A stretch of DNA of 62,536 nt from Strigomonas culicis (GCA_000482145.1 AUXH01000031.1:1-62536); one strand, 5' to 3'; counted from the first letter of the stretch, positions 1 to 8,632 are shown. Program-made: numbers and translations. The notes: generated by a model from the sequence alone, not told the origin.

Positions 1-1135
1 GCGACACGTGGTGCTTNTCCACGAGCTCCGACCAGCGCGACGCGGACGGGTAGTTGGGCAGGCCGTCGTACAGCACGGACGTCGCGGCGTGCAGCATGGG
101 GCCGTACACGACGTAGCTGTGGCCCGTGATCCAGCCGATGTCGGCCGTGCAGAAGTAGACGTCGTCGAGGTGGTAGTCGAAGGTGTACTTGAAGGTGCTG
201 CCCGCGTACACCATGTAGCCGCCGGTCGTGTGCAGGATGGCCTTGGGCGTGCCGGTGCTGCCGGACGTGTACAGGAGGAAGAGCGGGTCCTCCGCATCCA
301 TCCACTCGATCGGGCACTCCGTGTGCTGGTCGTGGGAGAGGTCGGCGACGGCGTCGCTGTACCACGTGTCGCGGCCCTCCTTCATGGTGCAGTGGTGGCG
401 CTGGAAGTTCTCGAAGACGAGGCAGGGGATGTCGTGGCCCTCGTTCGCGCAGAGCGTGAGCGCCTCGTCCGCGACGTCCTTCAGCAGGATGGGCTTCGTC
501 GCGCGCGCGGAGGCGTCGGCGGTGATGAGCACCTTCGCCTTCGCGTCCACCACGCGCGCCTGGATCGCCTGCGCGGAGAAGCCGCCGAAGATGACCGTGA
601 CCACCGCGCCGATACGCGCGCAGGCGAGCATGACGATGGCGGCAAAGGGGATCATGGGCAGGTACATGGCCACGCGGTCGCCCTTCATGATGCCGTACTT
701 GGTCTTGAGCACGTTGGCCAGGAAGATGACCTCCTCGTAGATGTCCTTGTAGGTGTAGACGGCGCTGGTGCGCGGGTCGTTGCCCTCAAAGTTGAAGCAC
801 ACGCGGTCGGCGTGGCGCTCGAGGTGGCGGTCCAGGCAGTTGTAGCACATGTTCGTCTTGCCGCCCTCGAACCACTTCACGAAGATGGGGCCCTGGGTCT
901 TATCGAAGTTGTAGGACTTGACGTTGTTGTCATCCTCCCACAGCTCCTCCCAGTGGTAGTCCTCCTTCGCGATGCGGCTCCAGAAGAGATCGTTGTGCTC
1001 GATCGACTCCTTGTACATCTTGGCGCGAGCCTCCACCGAGCCGCCAACGTGCGACTTGGCACTATTGTCCTCGAGGGCCGTGGTGGGGGGTTGGTCAGCG
1101 CGGCTTACGAATTCCATCTTAACCTTCTTACTCAT
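1..1135 (-). CDS. Acetyl-CoA synthetase, 5' part (runs off the left edge)
   Basis: ATP-dependent acetate:CoA ligase (acetate + ATP + CoA to acetyl-CoA + AMP + PPi). The ATG at 1135 opens a frame of about 378 codons that leaves the window still open. The start MSKKVKMEF is followed by the acetyl-CoA synthetase N-terminal region (about residues 38-100, with the Asn-Tyr-Asn-type lead-in and WFEGGKTNMCYNCLDRH). The adenylate-forming core follows, including the phosphate-binding loop YTSGSTGTPKA near residue 285. The order and spacing match the eukaryotic/bacterial AcsA family; the C-terminal CoA-binding domain lies outside the window. Base 17 is an N and leaves one residue unread. It is the last gene of the cluster in this window in the direction of transcription. 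In trypanosomatids this enzyme is generally linked to acetate use for lipid synthesis (family knowledge). Confidence 0.95.
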   Translation of the reverse strand, partial: MSKKVKMEFVSRADQPPTTALEDNSAKSHVGGSVEARAKMYKESIEHNDLFWSRIAKEDYHWEELWEDDNNVKSYNFDKTQGPIFVKWFEGGKTNMCYNCLDRHLERHADRVCFNFEGNDPRTSAVYTYKDIYEEVIFLANVLKTKYGIMKGDRVAMYLPMIPFAAIVMLACARIGAVVTVIFGGFSAQAIQARVVDAKAKVLITADASARATKPILLKDVADEALTLCANEGHDIPCLVFENFQRHHCTMKEGRDTWYSDAVADLSHDQHTECPIEWMDAEDPLFLLYTSGSTGTPKAILHTTGGYMVYAGSTFKYTFDYHLDDVYFCTADIGWITGHSYVVYGPMLHAATSVLYDGLPNYPSASRWSELVXKHHVS

Positions 1136-1508
1136 AAAGAAAAACGGTATGTGTTATAATTAAGAAGAGGGATGAAAGAAAGAGCTTGATGCCTTATTGC
1201 TAAGATTTTAAATATTTAGTATATGATTAAGAAAAAGTATGAAAGTAATGAAAGAAATGAACTGAAGGATGTTTTCTTTCAAAATAAGAAAATGAGGGAT
1301 CCAAATACAAAAAAAAAAGACGGAGAGGCGGGGAGAGAATAGCTAACGGAACACTTGAGGCAGCGCCTAGTTGCACGAGGGCCATCGAAGGATATGTACA
1401 CAATATCAAAACAAAGTGTGGGAAAAATAAATGGTTTCCGTAGCAGTCACGTTCGTTCTGCTTTTCGTTGCAACAGTTTGATTATGTACACACAGCAGTG
1501 AAACACTC
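1136..1508. other. Intergenic spacer, FtsJ gene to acetyl-CoA synthetase
   Basis: AT-rich spacer. On the coding (minus) strand it holds a pyrimidine-rich run at about 1308-1345, a plausible trans-splicing tract for acetyl-CoA synthetase. No RNA gene or credible small ORF seen. Confidence 0.6.
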
Positions 1509-2327
1509 CTAGTGTCTTCTCTTTGGACTCCGCCTGCGCGCGAACCCGGGCCAATCATCCAGGCCGTAGGTGTGCTGCGACTGCTGCTGCGCGCTGCCCA
1601 AGCCGACCGACGCGCTCGGCGACAGCCCCTTTCGCGGCGCAGCGAGGCGGCTGTGCGCCACCAGAAAGAACTCATCGCTCTGCGCGCGGCTAGCCGGTGG
1701 CTTGCACGCCTGCGCCGTCAGGAAGTGCCGCGTGGCCGCGTGCCACAAGTCGGGGTACGACGCGCGGCTCCCAAGCACCTTACACACAAAGTGGCCGCCC
1801 TCGCGCAACAGCGGGAGACTGAACTGCAGCGCGCGCAGGTTGAGCTCGGCGATGCGCTGGCGGTCCTCGGAACCTCCCGTGCGGTTGGGGCACATGTCTG
1901 ACGTGATGAGGTCCACGACGCCCTCGACGCCCGCCAGCCGCCGCCGGGGCAGCAGCTGCAGCTCGTCCAGCTGGGCGTGCAGCCGCCCCTGCAGCGCCGC
2001 GGAGGTGAAGTCGCCCTGTAGGAACACCGCGTTGTTGATGGTCGCCTTCACGGGGAGGAGGTCCACACCGACGAGCAGACAGCTGTCGCCCGCGCGCTCC
2101 CGCACGACCTGGCACCAGCCGCCGGGGCTGCAGCCCAAGTCGATCACGGCCTTGGTGCGGGTCTTGTCGAGTAGATGAAAGCGGTCGTCGAGGTAGGACA
2201 GCTTGAAGGCGCTGCGCGCGACATAGCCCTTACGACGAGCCTCCAGCACGAAGTGGTCCAATGCCTGCTTCTGCATCCACTGGCTCGAACTGTTGGACCC
2301 CGCCCATGGACACGAGGGACGAAGCAT
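1509..2327 (-). CDS. FtsJ/RrmJ-family ribose 2'-O-methyltransferase
   Basis: 272-residue SAM-dependent RNA 2'-O-methyltransferase. The SAM-binding motif DLGCSPGGW is at residues 63-71. The catalytic tetrad of the RrmJ family is complete: K42 (in ARSAFKL), D144 (in TSDMCPN), K183 (in VCKVLG) and E219 (in SDEFFLVA). The compact single domain has no long C-terminal extension. This fits the bacterial RrmJ / mitochondrial MRM2 type that modifies large-subunit rRNA better than Spb1, so mitochondrial rRNA is the likely target (inference). The basic C-terminus RRRSPKRRH is unusual. The next upstream gene is also a methyltransferase (SET type), but shared transcription does not imply shared function here. 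Confidence 0.9.
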   Translation of the reverse strand: MLRPSCPWAGSNSSSQWMQKQALDHFVLEARRKGYVARSAFKLSYLDDRFHLLDKTRTKAVIDLGCSPGGWCQVVRERAGDSCLLVGVDLLPVKATINNAVFLQGDFTSAALQGRLHAQLDELQLLPRRRLAGVEGVVDLITSDMCPNRTGGSEDRQRIAELNLRALQFSLPLLREGGHFVCKVLGSRASYPDLWHAATRHFLTAQACKPPASRAQSDEFFLVAHSRLAAPRKGLSPSASVGLGSAQQQSQHTYGLDDWPGFARRRSPKRRH

Positions 2328-2667
2328 GCACTAGCTGGATGTAGAGGGGGAGGGGAAGGGTAAAGAAGGGGAAAGGGGGTGGAACGGCTATCAACTGGTT
2401 CTATATTTGTGGCGCATATACAACATGACAGCCGCATACTGTGGCGTTACAACTGTGACGAGCGCTGCTCTTTTTTCTTTTCTTTTCCTTTTACTATCGA
2501 ATCACTATTATACAACCAAATATGTGAAGAAAGGCATGTCCGTTCTTACAACGTCAATGTATTAGGCTCATCACTGCATACCATTTGTGAATACATCGTC
2601 CCATCAGACAGACAACAAGCGTGGGGCACATCCCTGCTTGTCACTCGCGCCTGGCAACACGTCAACG
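2328..2667. other. Intergenic spacer, SET gene to FtsJ gene
   Basis: Contains the strong pyrimidine tract listed at 2335-2381. The rest is unremarkable 3' UTR sequence. No RNA gene seen. Confidence 0.6.
2335..2381 (-). promoter_or_regulatory. Predicted polypyrimidine tract and trans-splice acceptor of the FtsJ gene
   Basis: On the minus strand about 40 nt are almost pure C/T, followed by ATCCAG at 2335-2340. The ATG is only 7 nt further at 2327, so the mature 5' UTR beyond the spliced leader would be very short. A second AG (CTAG) lies 4 nt downstream. Confidence 0.6.
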
Positions 2668-3750
2668 CTACTGCAGAATATTCTGCATGCCCCAGATCAT
2701 GTGTAGCTCCCGAGGGGCGGCCCCGTAGTTCATCGTCAGCTCCTCACCCTTGGCAATATCGCGCAGGGAGCGCAGGCAGATGACCGGCCCGTGCTGCGCG
2801 GACGGCTGGTAAGTGCTGCTGGCGTCCGGCACCATCACCGCCACGTTCTCGCTGTCGCTGTGGTTGCACAGGTCGATGAGGGGACAGAGAAAGGCGATGG
2901 GTTCACGCACGAGACGGCTCCGCGAGGCGGGCGGCGGCGGCTGCACGACGGCGCCCGCCTGCGGCGCGACAGACGGCGCCGCATCGTCGAGCGTGTCAAG
3001 CGCGCCCGCCAACGGCGTCTCGCAGAAGGCGAAGCTGAGCAGCTGTCTGTGGTCCACCGGCACCATGCGGCTGAAGATCATGCAGAGCGCGAAGAGGATC
3101 ACGGGCCGCACCTCTGCCTGTGTCACGTTGAAGTACTTGGCGACGGCGTCCTGCCCCACACGGCACACTTCGGGCGTGTCCAGCCACCCGGACAGGTGCA
3201 GCGCGAGCTGCTCGAAGTTGCCCTCCGAGCGGGGCATGAAGTCAATGTACTTGATAAAGTCCCCATTCTGCATGCGCGCTAGGTGGTCTGGCTTGTAAGT
3301 GCGCATGATCATCAGAAAGGACATGTACAGCGCCATCAGATACTGATTGTGGCGGATGAGGGAGCGCTCCATGAGGCGGCTGTTCTGGAGGAAGCGCGAC
3401 GAGAGGAAGAACTCTTCCTGCAGGTTGCGCGGGAAGAGCGAGAAGAACTCGCCGCACTGGATGGCGGTGGCGGGATGCAGGCAGGCCCGCTCCGGCATCA
3501 TGATGATGTTCTCGTCCTTCGCGATGTTCTTGTTCGCGACGAGGCTGCGCAGGCGGAGGTCCTCAGGGCCGAAGGACGAGGGCCCCGGGCGCCCCGGCTC
3601 CGGCGCCGGCGGGCGCCGCTGCACGTAGCCCACCTTACACATGCCCCGTGTGATGATCTGCTTTGCTTTGCAGAAATCAATAAAGTCCTTGGCCAGCTCC
3701 TGTGGTGTCTTCAGCACTCGCAGCAGATGCCGCTGCTCGTACACCGGCAT
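2668..3750 (-). CDS. SET-domain protein (SETD3/Rubisco LSMT-like lysine methyltransferase)
   Basis: 360 residues. After a Pro-rich linker (about 45-62), the segment LRSLVANKNIAKDENIIMMP starts an N-terminal SET half. The C-terminal half carries the hallmark residues N296-H297 in LCPLIDLCNHSDSEN and Y342 in GEELTMNYGAAP. That pair, with a long divergent insert between the halves, is typical of the Rubisco LSMT/SETD3/SETD6 class, which methylates non-histone proteins. The usual C-terminal substrate-binding lobe appears very short or absent, because the protein ends about 18 residues after Y342. The start at 3750 is an ATG, and a (GA)n run sits 15 nt upstream. Substrate unknown; the family assignment is solid but the activity is inferred. 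Confidence 0.82.
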   Translation of the reverse strand: MPVYEQRHLLRVLKTPQELAKDFIDFCKAKQIITRGMCKVGYVQRRPPAPEPGRPGPSSFGPEDLRLRSLVANKNIAKDENIIMMPERACLHPATAIQCGEFFSLFPRNLQEEFFLSSRFLQNSRLMERSLIRHNQYLMALYMSFLMIMRTYKPDHLARMQNGDFIKYIDFMPRSEGNFEQLALHLSGWLDTPEVCRVGQDAVAKYFNVTQAEVRPVILFALCMIFSRMVPVDHRQLLSFAFCETPLAGALDTLDDAAPSVAPQAGAVVQPPPPASRSRLVREPIAFLCPLIDLCNHSDSENVAVMVPDASSTYQPSAQHGPVICLRSLRDIAKGEELTMNYGAAPRELHMIWGMQNILQ

Positions 3751-4406
3751 TGTCGTAGAGGAAGCGAGAGAGAGAGAGGAGGGCGGTTGACCACCGAACC
3801 ACGATTATTTCTGTGGGTTGGACGCATGACAGTAAATAGAAGAGAGGTGAAGAAGGGAAAAAGGAGTCATCACGAAAGGTTAAGGAGAAGGGATCTTATC
3901 ATGGGGAGAGATCCATCAATAACAGTATTTTGCACCACTATGAGTCTCCATCTTTTTTGTTGTTGTTTTCAATTCTACTTACGGATGAGGACACTCTCTC
4001 AAAGTAAAAGCTGCTCCACGTTTGACTAATCTTTTTTCTTCCTTTCCTGTCAAAAAAAAAACAGAAACATAAATGAAATAAAAGGCAAAAGGAATCCTCT
4101 ACAATGAATAAGAATAAAACAGCAAGTTCAAAGTTTAAAAAAAAAACGCATTGTTTGTGATGAAAAAAGGAAAAAAAAATGAGTGTATTCGTACATAGTA
4201 AAACTACGCGTTGTTTCTTGAATATGAAATATAGTCTTGTTATAGTTCTACAGTACCAGTTTTTTTCTTCTTCAATTAGGTGTGTCCACATGTGTGTCAA
4301 CGTTGAATTATATACTTTTTTTATTTTATAATTGGTTAATCAATGAGCTCAAGAATACGAGAAATAGCATCATGAATCCTTCCATTTTCGGTTCGCCCGT
4401 GCGAGC
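3751..4406. other. Intergenic spacer, 91-residue paralogue A to SET gene
   Basis: About 650 bp, very AT-rich from 3920 on, with several A/T homopolymers. A (GA)6 run (3766-3777) lies just upstream of the SET ATG. The minus strand has no AG between this run and the ATG, so the run must be 5' UTR; the likely acceptor is CACAG near 3811. No RNA gene seen. Confidence 0.55.
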
Positions 4407-4682
4407 TTATAGGAACCTGTAGAAAGATCGCGCCTTCTTCTCTGTCTTCGTGGCATGCTCTATGTTGTACTCACGGATCTTCTCGTTCTTCGTATCAGCA
4501 CTGTAGCTCTCCATGGCGTTCTGGAACAAGAAGCGCAGTTTCTTATTGGAGACCACAAGGCATTCCGCATCCATTTTTTCACGAAGCTCCGCGGGGACCT
4601 GCTCCCGGCTGGTGCCGATGTCGTAGTTTTCCTGCAGGCGAGCGATGCGCATGGGATTGGTGGTGAAAGCGGGGGCGTTCAT
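4407..4682 (-). CDS. 91-residue conserved-looking protein, tandem paralogue A
   Basis: Not recognised. 91 residues, helical and highly charged, starting MNAPAFTTN and ending YRFL. It has no signal peptide, membrane segment or obvious mitochondrial presequence. It aligns without gaps over its whole length with the neighbour at 5164-5439 (about 52 of 91 identical by eye). The most conserved blocks are RLQENYD (residues 15-21) and KLRFLFQNA-ESYS (47-60). Both ATGs are preceded by the same decamer (GATAACGTGT on the plus strand). The pair is a tandem duplication with diverged copies; both frames are intact, so both are probably expressed. A structural subunit of a larger complex is possible, but nothing in the sequence proves it. 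Confidence 0.85.
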   Translation of the reverse strand: MNAPAFTTNPMRIARLQENYDIGTSREQVPAELREKMDAECLVVSNKKLRFLFQNAMESYSADTKNEKIREYNIEHATKTEKKARSFYRFL

Positions 4683-5163
4683 CGTGATAACGTGTAGGTG
4701 TACGAGTATGTAGGCTTATAAGTTCGTAAATAAAAGAGAATACAAGGAAAAAGAAATGCTGCGAAAACGAATGAGGGAAGAAAGGGAAGAGCGAAGAGAA
4801 AAACGAATGAGCCACCGGGGAAGACCACCTCACCCACTCATATTATGTGTACACACAAAAAAAAAAAGAATAAAAATATTTCTTGACGGTATTAAGTGCC
4901 TCTTCACTGATACTTTAACTTGGCTAGAAACACTATTTTTTTTTTCCTACTTCAAAACAATAATAAGTGTCAGAGATTTCACTGGTATCGTCAAAAAAAA
5001 AAAATACTAGTCAATATTACCTTGTGCACTGCTCTTTGTATCGGCTTAAGGAAAACAAAACTAGAAGATAAACGAAAAAAAGAAGGGGAATAGAAAAAGA
5101 AAAGAACCGTTTTCGTAGCATATTCATGCGTAAAGAAAACGCATTATATTTATTTCAAAGCAA
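4683..5163. other. Spacer between the two 91-residue paralogues
   Basis: AT-rich with A-runs. The decamer GATAACGTGT at 4686-4695 lies 4 nt upstream of the ATG and recurs ahead of the other copy. No further ORF or RNA gene seen. Confidence 0.55.
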
Positions 5164-5439
5164 TCATAAAAACCTATACCGCTGATTCAAGTCGCGCTCC
5201 ACCTTCGAGGCGTGATGGGCGTTGTAGTCCCGCACCTTTTGGTTCTTCATTTCATAGCTGTAGCTCTCCAGCGCGTTCTGGAACAGAAATCGGAGCTTGT
5301 CCTTCGAGGGGGTGAGCAGATTGTAGTCCAGCTTGTCGCGGACGTCGGAAGGAATGCGCTCACGGTTGACGCCAACGTCGTAGTTCTCCTGCAGGCGGCC
5401 AATGCGCTCGGTATTCGTCGTGAAGGTCGGAAGGTTCAT
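5164..5439 (-). CDS. 91-residue conserved-looking protein, tandem paralogue B
   Basis: Sister copy of the gene at 4407-4682: same length, same MNxPxFTTN start, RLQENYD block, KLRFLFQNALESYS core and YRFL end, about 57% identity by eye. The frame stays open upstream to 5706, but that stretch translates AT-rich UTR (low-complexity Cys/Phe/His text). Homology with the sister fixes the start at the ATG at 5439. The ATG is preceded by TTATCCAGG on the coding strand and by a (CA)n run (plus 5457-5473). If ATCCAG is the acceptor, the 5' UTR would be 1 nt; CACACAG would leave 16 nt. Function unknown. Confidence 0.87.
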   Translation of the reverse strand: MNLPTFTTNTERIGRLQENYDVGVNRERIPSDVRDKLDYNLLTPSKDKLRFLFQNALESYSYEMKNQKVRDYNAHHASKVERDLNQRYRFL

Positions 5440-5855
5440 CCTGGATAACGTGTGGCTGTGTGTGTGTGTGTGTGGAAGTGTTGCCTTATTGTGTATATAA
5501 ATACGTGCGAATGAGGCTGAAATCCTATGGGGGTTTCTTCTTTTTGTGCAAAGGAAAGAACGAAAGAAAACATATGGACACGAACGCATGCATGATGGAA
5601 AAACGGAGCCCAAGGGGCTCATTCCAAGACCAGAGGAAAGACACAAAAAACAGGCGATGCGTGCATTCTCGAAAAGGTACATGAAATCATATGTGGCGTT
5701 CATCATAGATACACATTGTCCGCCGACTGAATATACAGTACAGTCATCTATACGTACATTACGTCATCAATAATAACCAGTGCATCGACATCTAGATAAA
5801 TGGTAACCGCACGAACATCCTTTTCCTTGTTTGCGTCTTTACACCGCTACCGCAC
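5440..5855. other. Intergenic spacer, membrane protein gene to paralogue B
   Basis: Contains the (TG)n run at 5457-5473 and otherwise unremarkable sequence of moderate AT content. The ORF overlapping it is an upstream extension of paralogue B without coding character. Confidence 0.55.
5457..5473. repeat. (TG)n microsatellite in the 5' UTR of paralogue B
   Basis: About 8 TG units on the plus strand ((CA)n on the coding strand), 18 nt upstream of the ATG. Confidence 0.9.
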
Positions 5856-6668
5856 TCACTCTTCGTCGTCGTCATCTTGGTAGGCACTTCTGCGGTGCGC
5901 AGAGGCGAGAAAAAGAACTGAGGCGAGGACGAGCAGCCACAGGGAGGTCTCCGCCACCGTCACCGATACGTTCAAGCGCTCGCTCTGGGCGGCCACAAAG
6001 GGCGCCACGTACAACGTGTACGCGGCGCGCAGGTGCGGGCACGTGCGCACGGCCGCCACCAGGTACGGGCGCGCCACCTGCCCCATGACGAACGCGGGCA
6101 CGTACACGAGGGACGAGAGGCGGCCGGCCAGCACGACGAGCAGCCCCGTGTCCACCACATTGTTCGGCAGCGCGACAAAGGCGACTAGCAAGACAAAGCC
6201 GAGGTACGAGCAGCAGAAGCGGTTGAGGCGGTTCTGGCGGCGGTTGTGAAAGGGCTCCCTGTAGAAGAGCCGGACCAGCAGCAGCCGCGCGGTGATGGCC
6301 CCCAGCGAGTGGAACAGCTTCGGCCCCGTGTGCATCCGCACGGCCTCGCCCTGCGCCGTGACGGTCGAGGGCACGGCGCCGGCGGCGGCGCTGCCCAGGC
6401 CGCTGCCCACGACAAGCACCGAAAGCGCTCCCGCGCCGTACTGCTGCAGCAGCAGCTCGCTGCCCCGCGGCAGGCGGTGCAGAAGGCTGCGCTGGGTCCA
6501 GCGGAGGAGTGCGTAGAGGGGCGACACCAGTGTGCCCAGCTTCTGGAGACAGGAGACGACCGCCGGCGGCACAAACGCCGGGAGCGGCGCGCTGGCTAGA
6601 TAAGTCAGTAGAACCGTGACAGCCACGGTCACAAGAACGAAACGTGCAACGGCCTTCACGACTCCCAT
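5856..6668 (-). CDS. Hypothetical multipass membrane protein
   Basis: 270 residues, not recognised. The N-terminus (about residues 7-27, ARFVLVTVAVTVLLTYLASA) is a signal anchor or uncleaved signal peptide. A second hydrophobic stretch is at about 80-95. A pair follows at 150-195 (LGFVLLVAFVALP and GLLVVLAGRLSSLVYVPAFVMG). A last segment is near 238-256 (TSLWLLVLASVLFLASA), followed by a short acidic tail DDDDEE. A basic loop (REPFHNRRQNRLNR, around 137-150) precedes the central pair. This topology suggests an endomembrane or organelle membrane protein with an acidic C-terminal tail. No catalytic motif seen. The ATG at 6668 is the first in frame. Confidence 0.8.
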   Translation of the reverse strand: MGVVKAVARFVLVTVAVTVLLTYLASAPLPAFVPPAVVSCLQKLGTLVSPLYALLRWTQRSLLHRLPRGSELLLQQYGAGALSVLVVGSGLGSAAAGAVPSTVTAQGEAVRMHTGPKLFHSLGAITARLLLVRLFYREPFHNRRQNRLNRFCCSYLGFVLLVAFVALPNNVVDTGLLVVLAGRLSSLVYVPAFVMGQVARPYLVAAVRTCPHLRAAYTLYVAPFVAAQSERLNVSVTVAETSLWLLVLASVLFLASAHRRSAYQDDDDEE

Positions 6669-6915
6669 GTTCTTCTGTTGAGCACGGGTTGTACGATTTG
6701 TTCTGAAGAGTGGGTGAAAACTGTATCCAAAACTGTAAGCGTAGCTATAGATAAAGAAGTAGAAGAAGAAAAAAAAATGAGACGAGAGCTAAAACGTAGT
6801 CCCCACGAAGCTTACACACACAGAAAGAGAACACTGTAAAAACTCTACCCTGAAAGTGCATTCACTTCTTCCCCCACACATCTTAGAATTGAAGCTAGAA
6901 TACAGAAATTCATAA

Positions 6916-7167
6916 CTACCGCGTCATATAGTACAGAAACATGAAGGCGACGATAACAAGCAGGTCAGAAACTATTTGCAGCCTCATATTGTTTCGTAAA
7001 ACTGCCGGATCCTGGGGACCCGACGACCTTCTCCGCACACGGCTAACCATGTATTCGACCTGATGACGCAGGACCCTGAGCACAGCTCTAAGAAAGCTCA
7101 CGACCGCTCCGATGGGGTATGGGAGTCGCTGCAGCGGCACTGGTGCGCCCTTGTGAGGTGCGTCCAT
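6916..7167 (-). CDS. Small tail-anchored membrane protein, hypothetical
   Basis: 83 residues from the ATG at 7167. The frame stays open further upstream, but that part translates AT-rich UTR. The protein has a Pro-rich start (MDAPHKGAPVP), an amphipathic basic middle (RAVLRVLRHQVEYMVSRVRRR) and one C-terminal transmembrane helix (about residues 64-82, IVSDLLVIVAFMFLYYMTR) ending two residues from the C-terminus. This is the layout of a tail-anchored protein, consistent with mitochondrial outer membrane or ER. The family is not recognised. A clean stop and GC-rich third positions from 7167 onward support the gene. Confidence 0.7.
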   Translation of the reverse strand: MDAPHKGAPVPLQRLPYPIGAVVSFLRAVLRVLRHQVEYMVSRVRRRSSGPQDPAVLRNNMRLQIVSDLLVIVAFMFLYYMTR

Positions 7168-7696
7168 GTAAAGCGTGGGCCCGCTCGTCCTTATACTAGA
7201 GAGAATAGAATGGAGAGAAGAGGAGAGAGAAAAAGGAAAGATCACAATTGCTATACAAGCTTCACATGTGTTAAACTGTAGGAGTGTGCACACATGGCTG
7301 GGTAGCTGTGTGAGTGTTTGATCGAAGCAACGTGGTTTAACAATGTCCTTCTATCGCTACGCTTTTAAATCGAAGAATACACGAAAATGTACGAAAAAAA
7401 AAAGAACTTATCAAAGAGAATGCCTTTACAACATTTGAAAGATGCTCGTAAAAGAAGAAAGACCGAATCTGAGAAAGGGGGAAAGAAACCGTCTATACCA
7501 ACAAACGCAAACGAATACGCGAATTGAAGAAGAAATCAAAATCATATCAATCGTATTCGGCAATGGAACGTTAATACAACACGATCAACGATTAAGACAA
7601 GTCAATAATGGAAAACGAAAAGAGATCATTAAAGACGTAGATATCATTACTGATATGGTGTGCCCGTGCAGACCTGTACACCACTACCATACCGCG
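7168..7696. other. Intergenic spacer, AMPK beta gene to small tail-anchored protein
   Basis: AT-rich, with several A-runs between 7380 and 7640. Nothing resembling an RNA gene; plus-strand ORFs entering it are antisense shadows. Confidence 0.55.
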
Positions 7697-8632
7697 CTAC
7701 GCCACCACTTCGGTGGGGGCTGGCAGATGCGTGTAGTACACTACGGTCGTGAACTTGTTGCAGTACCGCGTGGTCACGCCCATAACGGCGTGGTTTTCCC
7801 GGCGCTGGAAGTAGACGTGGTTGATCGTGACGCTAAGGGGGAGGGGGAGGTGCTCCGCCGCCATGTGGCGCGTGAAGTCGCCGGTGCTCTCCATCACGGA
7901 GAGGCGGCCGTCGGGTCCGCAGCGCACGAGCGTGGGCGGCGTGTTCAGCGGCGTGTACCGCAGGTGCAGCGGCACAATCGGGGGGTACTTGCGGCTCTCC
8001 TCGAACATGGTCTCCTCCTGGCCCCAGCCCTTTCCGTCGTCCATCGTGTCGTCGTCCTCGCGCGTCGTGAGCAGGACGTCGTTCAGAAAGAACGTGTTCG
8101 CCGGCCTCCCGTCCTTCGTGGGCAGCGGCGCGGGCACCGGCGTGGACATCTCGACGCTCTGCTGCACGTGCGGCCGCTGCTCGCGGCCGGTGGGCGCCAA
8201 GTTCTGCGTGCTGTCTACCACGTCGGAGTTGTCGACCTTGAAGCGGAAGTTGTGATTCCCCGGGGGGAGCTCGACCAAGGCGTAGAAGCTGTCCGTGCTG
8301 GCGGTCATGGGCACCGGCTTCCACTGCTGCTGCTCCACCATGACGAAAACCTGTTTCTTCTTCTCGATGAGCATCTTCACGTCCTGGTCGGCGTAGCGCA
8401 GCACGGCAGGGTACTTGATCGTGCTAGTGTTGATGGCGCTGGAGCTAGAGGGCTTCGGGTCCACGTGGCGCACCGTGGCGACGCTGGTCGGCTGCAGCAC
8501 GGCGTCGTTGACGGCGGTGGGCCGCACCGCCGGGCCGCGGGAGACGGAGTTGCTGGAGGTGGTGGCATTCACGCGGTGGCTGCTGCCCTCGCTGTGGCGC
8601 TGGCGCCCGTCCTTCGCGTTGGTCTGTCCCAT
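7697..8632 (-). CDS. AMP-activated protein kinase beta subunit
   Basis: 311-residue scaffold/regulatory subunit of the SNF1/AMPK heterotrimer. The N-terminus MGQTNAK is a good N-myristoylation signal, known to place AMPK beta on membranes. After a Ser-rich linker comes an AMPK-type glycogen-binding (CBM48/E-set) module at about 74-145: VFVMVEQQQWKPVPMT aligns with the family segment carrying the first glycogen-binding Trp, and LPPGNHNFRFKVD is classic. The ASC/AMPKBI domain that binds the alpha and gamma subunits is at about 215-308 (PPIVPLHLRY, LPLPLSVTINHVYFQRRENH, TTRYCNKFTTVVYY). The second glycogen-binding Trp (DGQW in animals) is replaced by DNSD, so polysaccharide binding is doubtful. 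Trypanosomatid AMPK has been tied to nutrient sensing (known). Confidence 0.92.
   Translation of the reverse strand: MGQTNAKDGRQRHSEGSSHRVNATTSSNSVSRGPAVRPTAVNDAVLQPTSVATVRHVDPKPSSSSAINTSTIKYPAVLRYADQDVKMLIEKKKQVFVMVEQQQWKPVPMTASTDSFYALVELPPGNHNFRFKVDNSDVVDSTQNLAPTGREQRPHVQQSVEMSTPVPAPLPTKDGRPANTFFLNDVLLTTREDDDTMDDGKGWGQEETMFEESRKYPPIVPLHLRYTPLNTPPTLVRCGPDGRLSVMESTGDFTRHMAAEHLPLPLSVTINHVYFQRRENHAVMGVTTRYCNKFTTVVYYTHLPAPTEVVA

Noticed and set aside
8..1159. Plus-strand 383-codon ORF antisense to acetyl-CoA synthetase
   Set aside because: Low-complexity Val/Arg/Gly/His text is the mirror of GC-rich third positions; the minus-strand frame gives a clear acetyl-CoA synthetase.
3756..3780. (GA)n next to the SET start as a trans-splicing tract
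   Set aside because: No AG lies between the tract and the ATG on the coding strand, so it cannot be the acceptor's tract for that start.
5440..5706. Upstream in-frame extension of paralogue B
   Set aside because: The sister gene starts at the equivalent ATG, and the extension is Cys/Phe/His-rich UTR translation including the (CA)n repeat.
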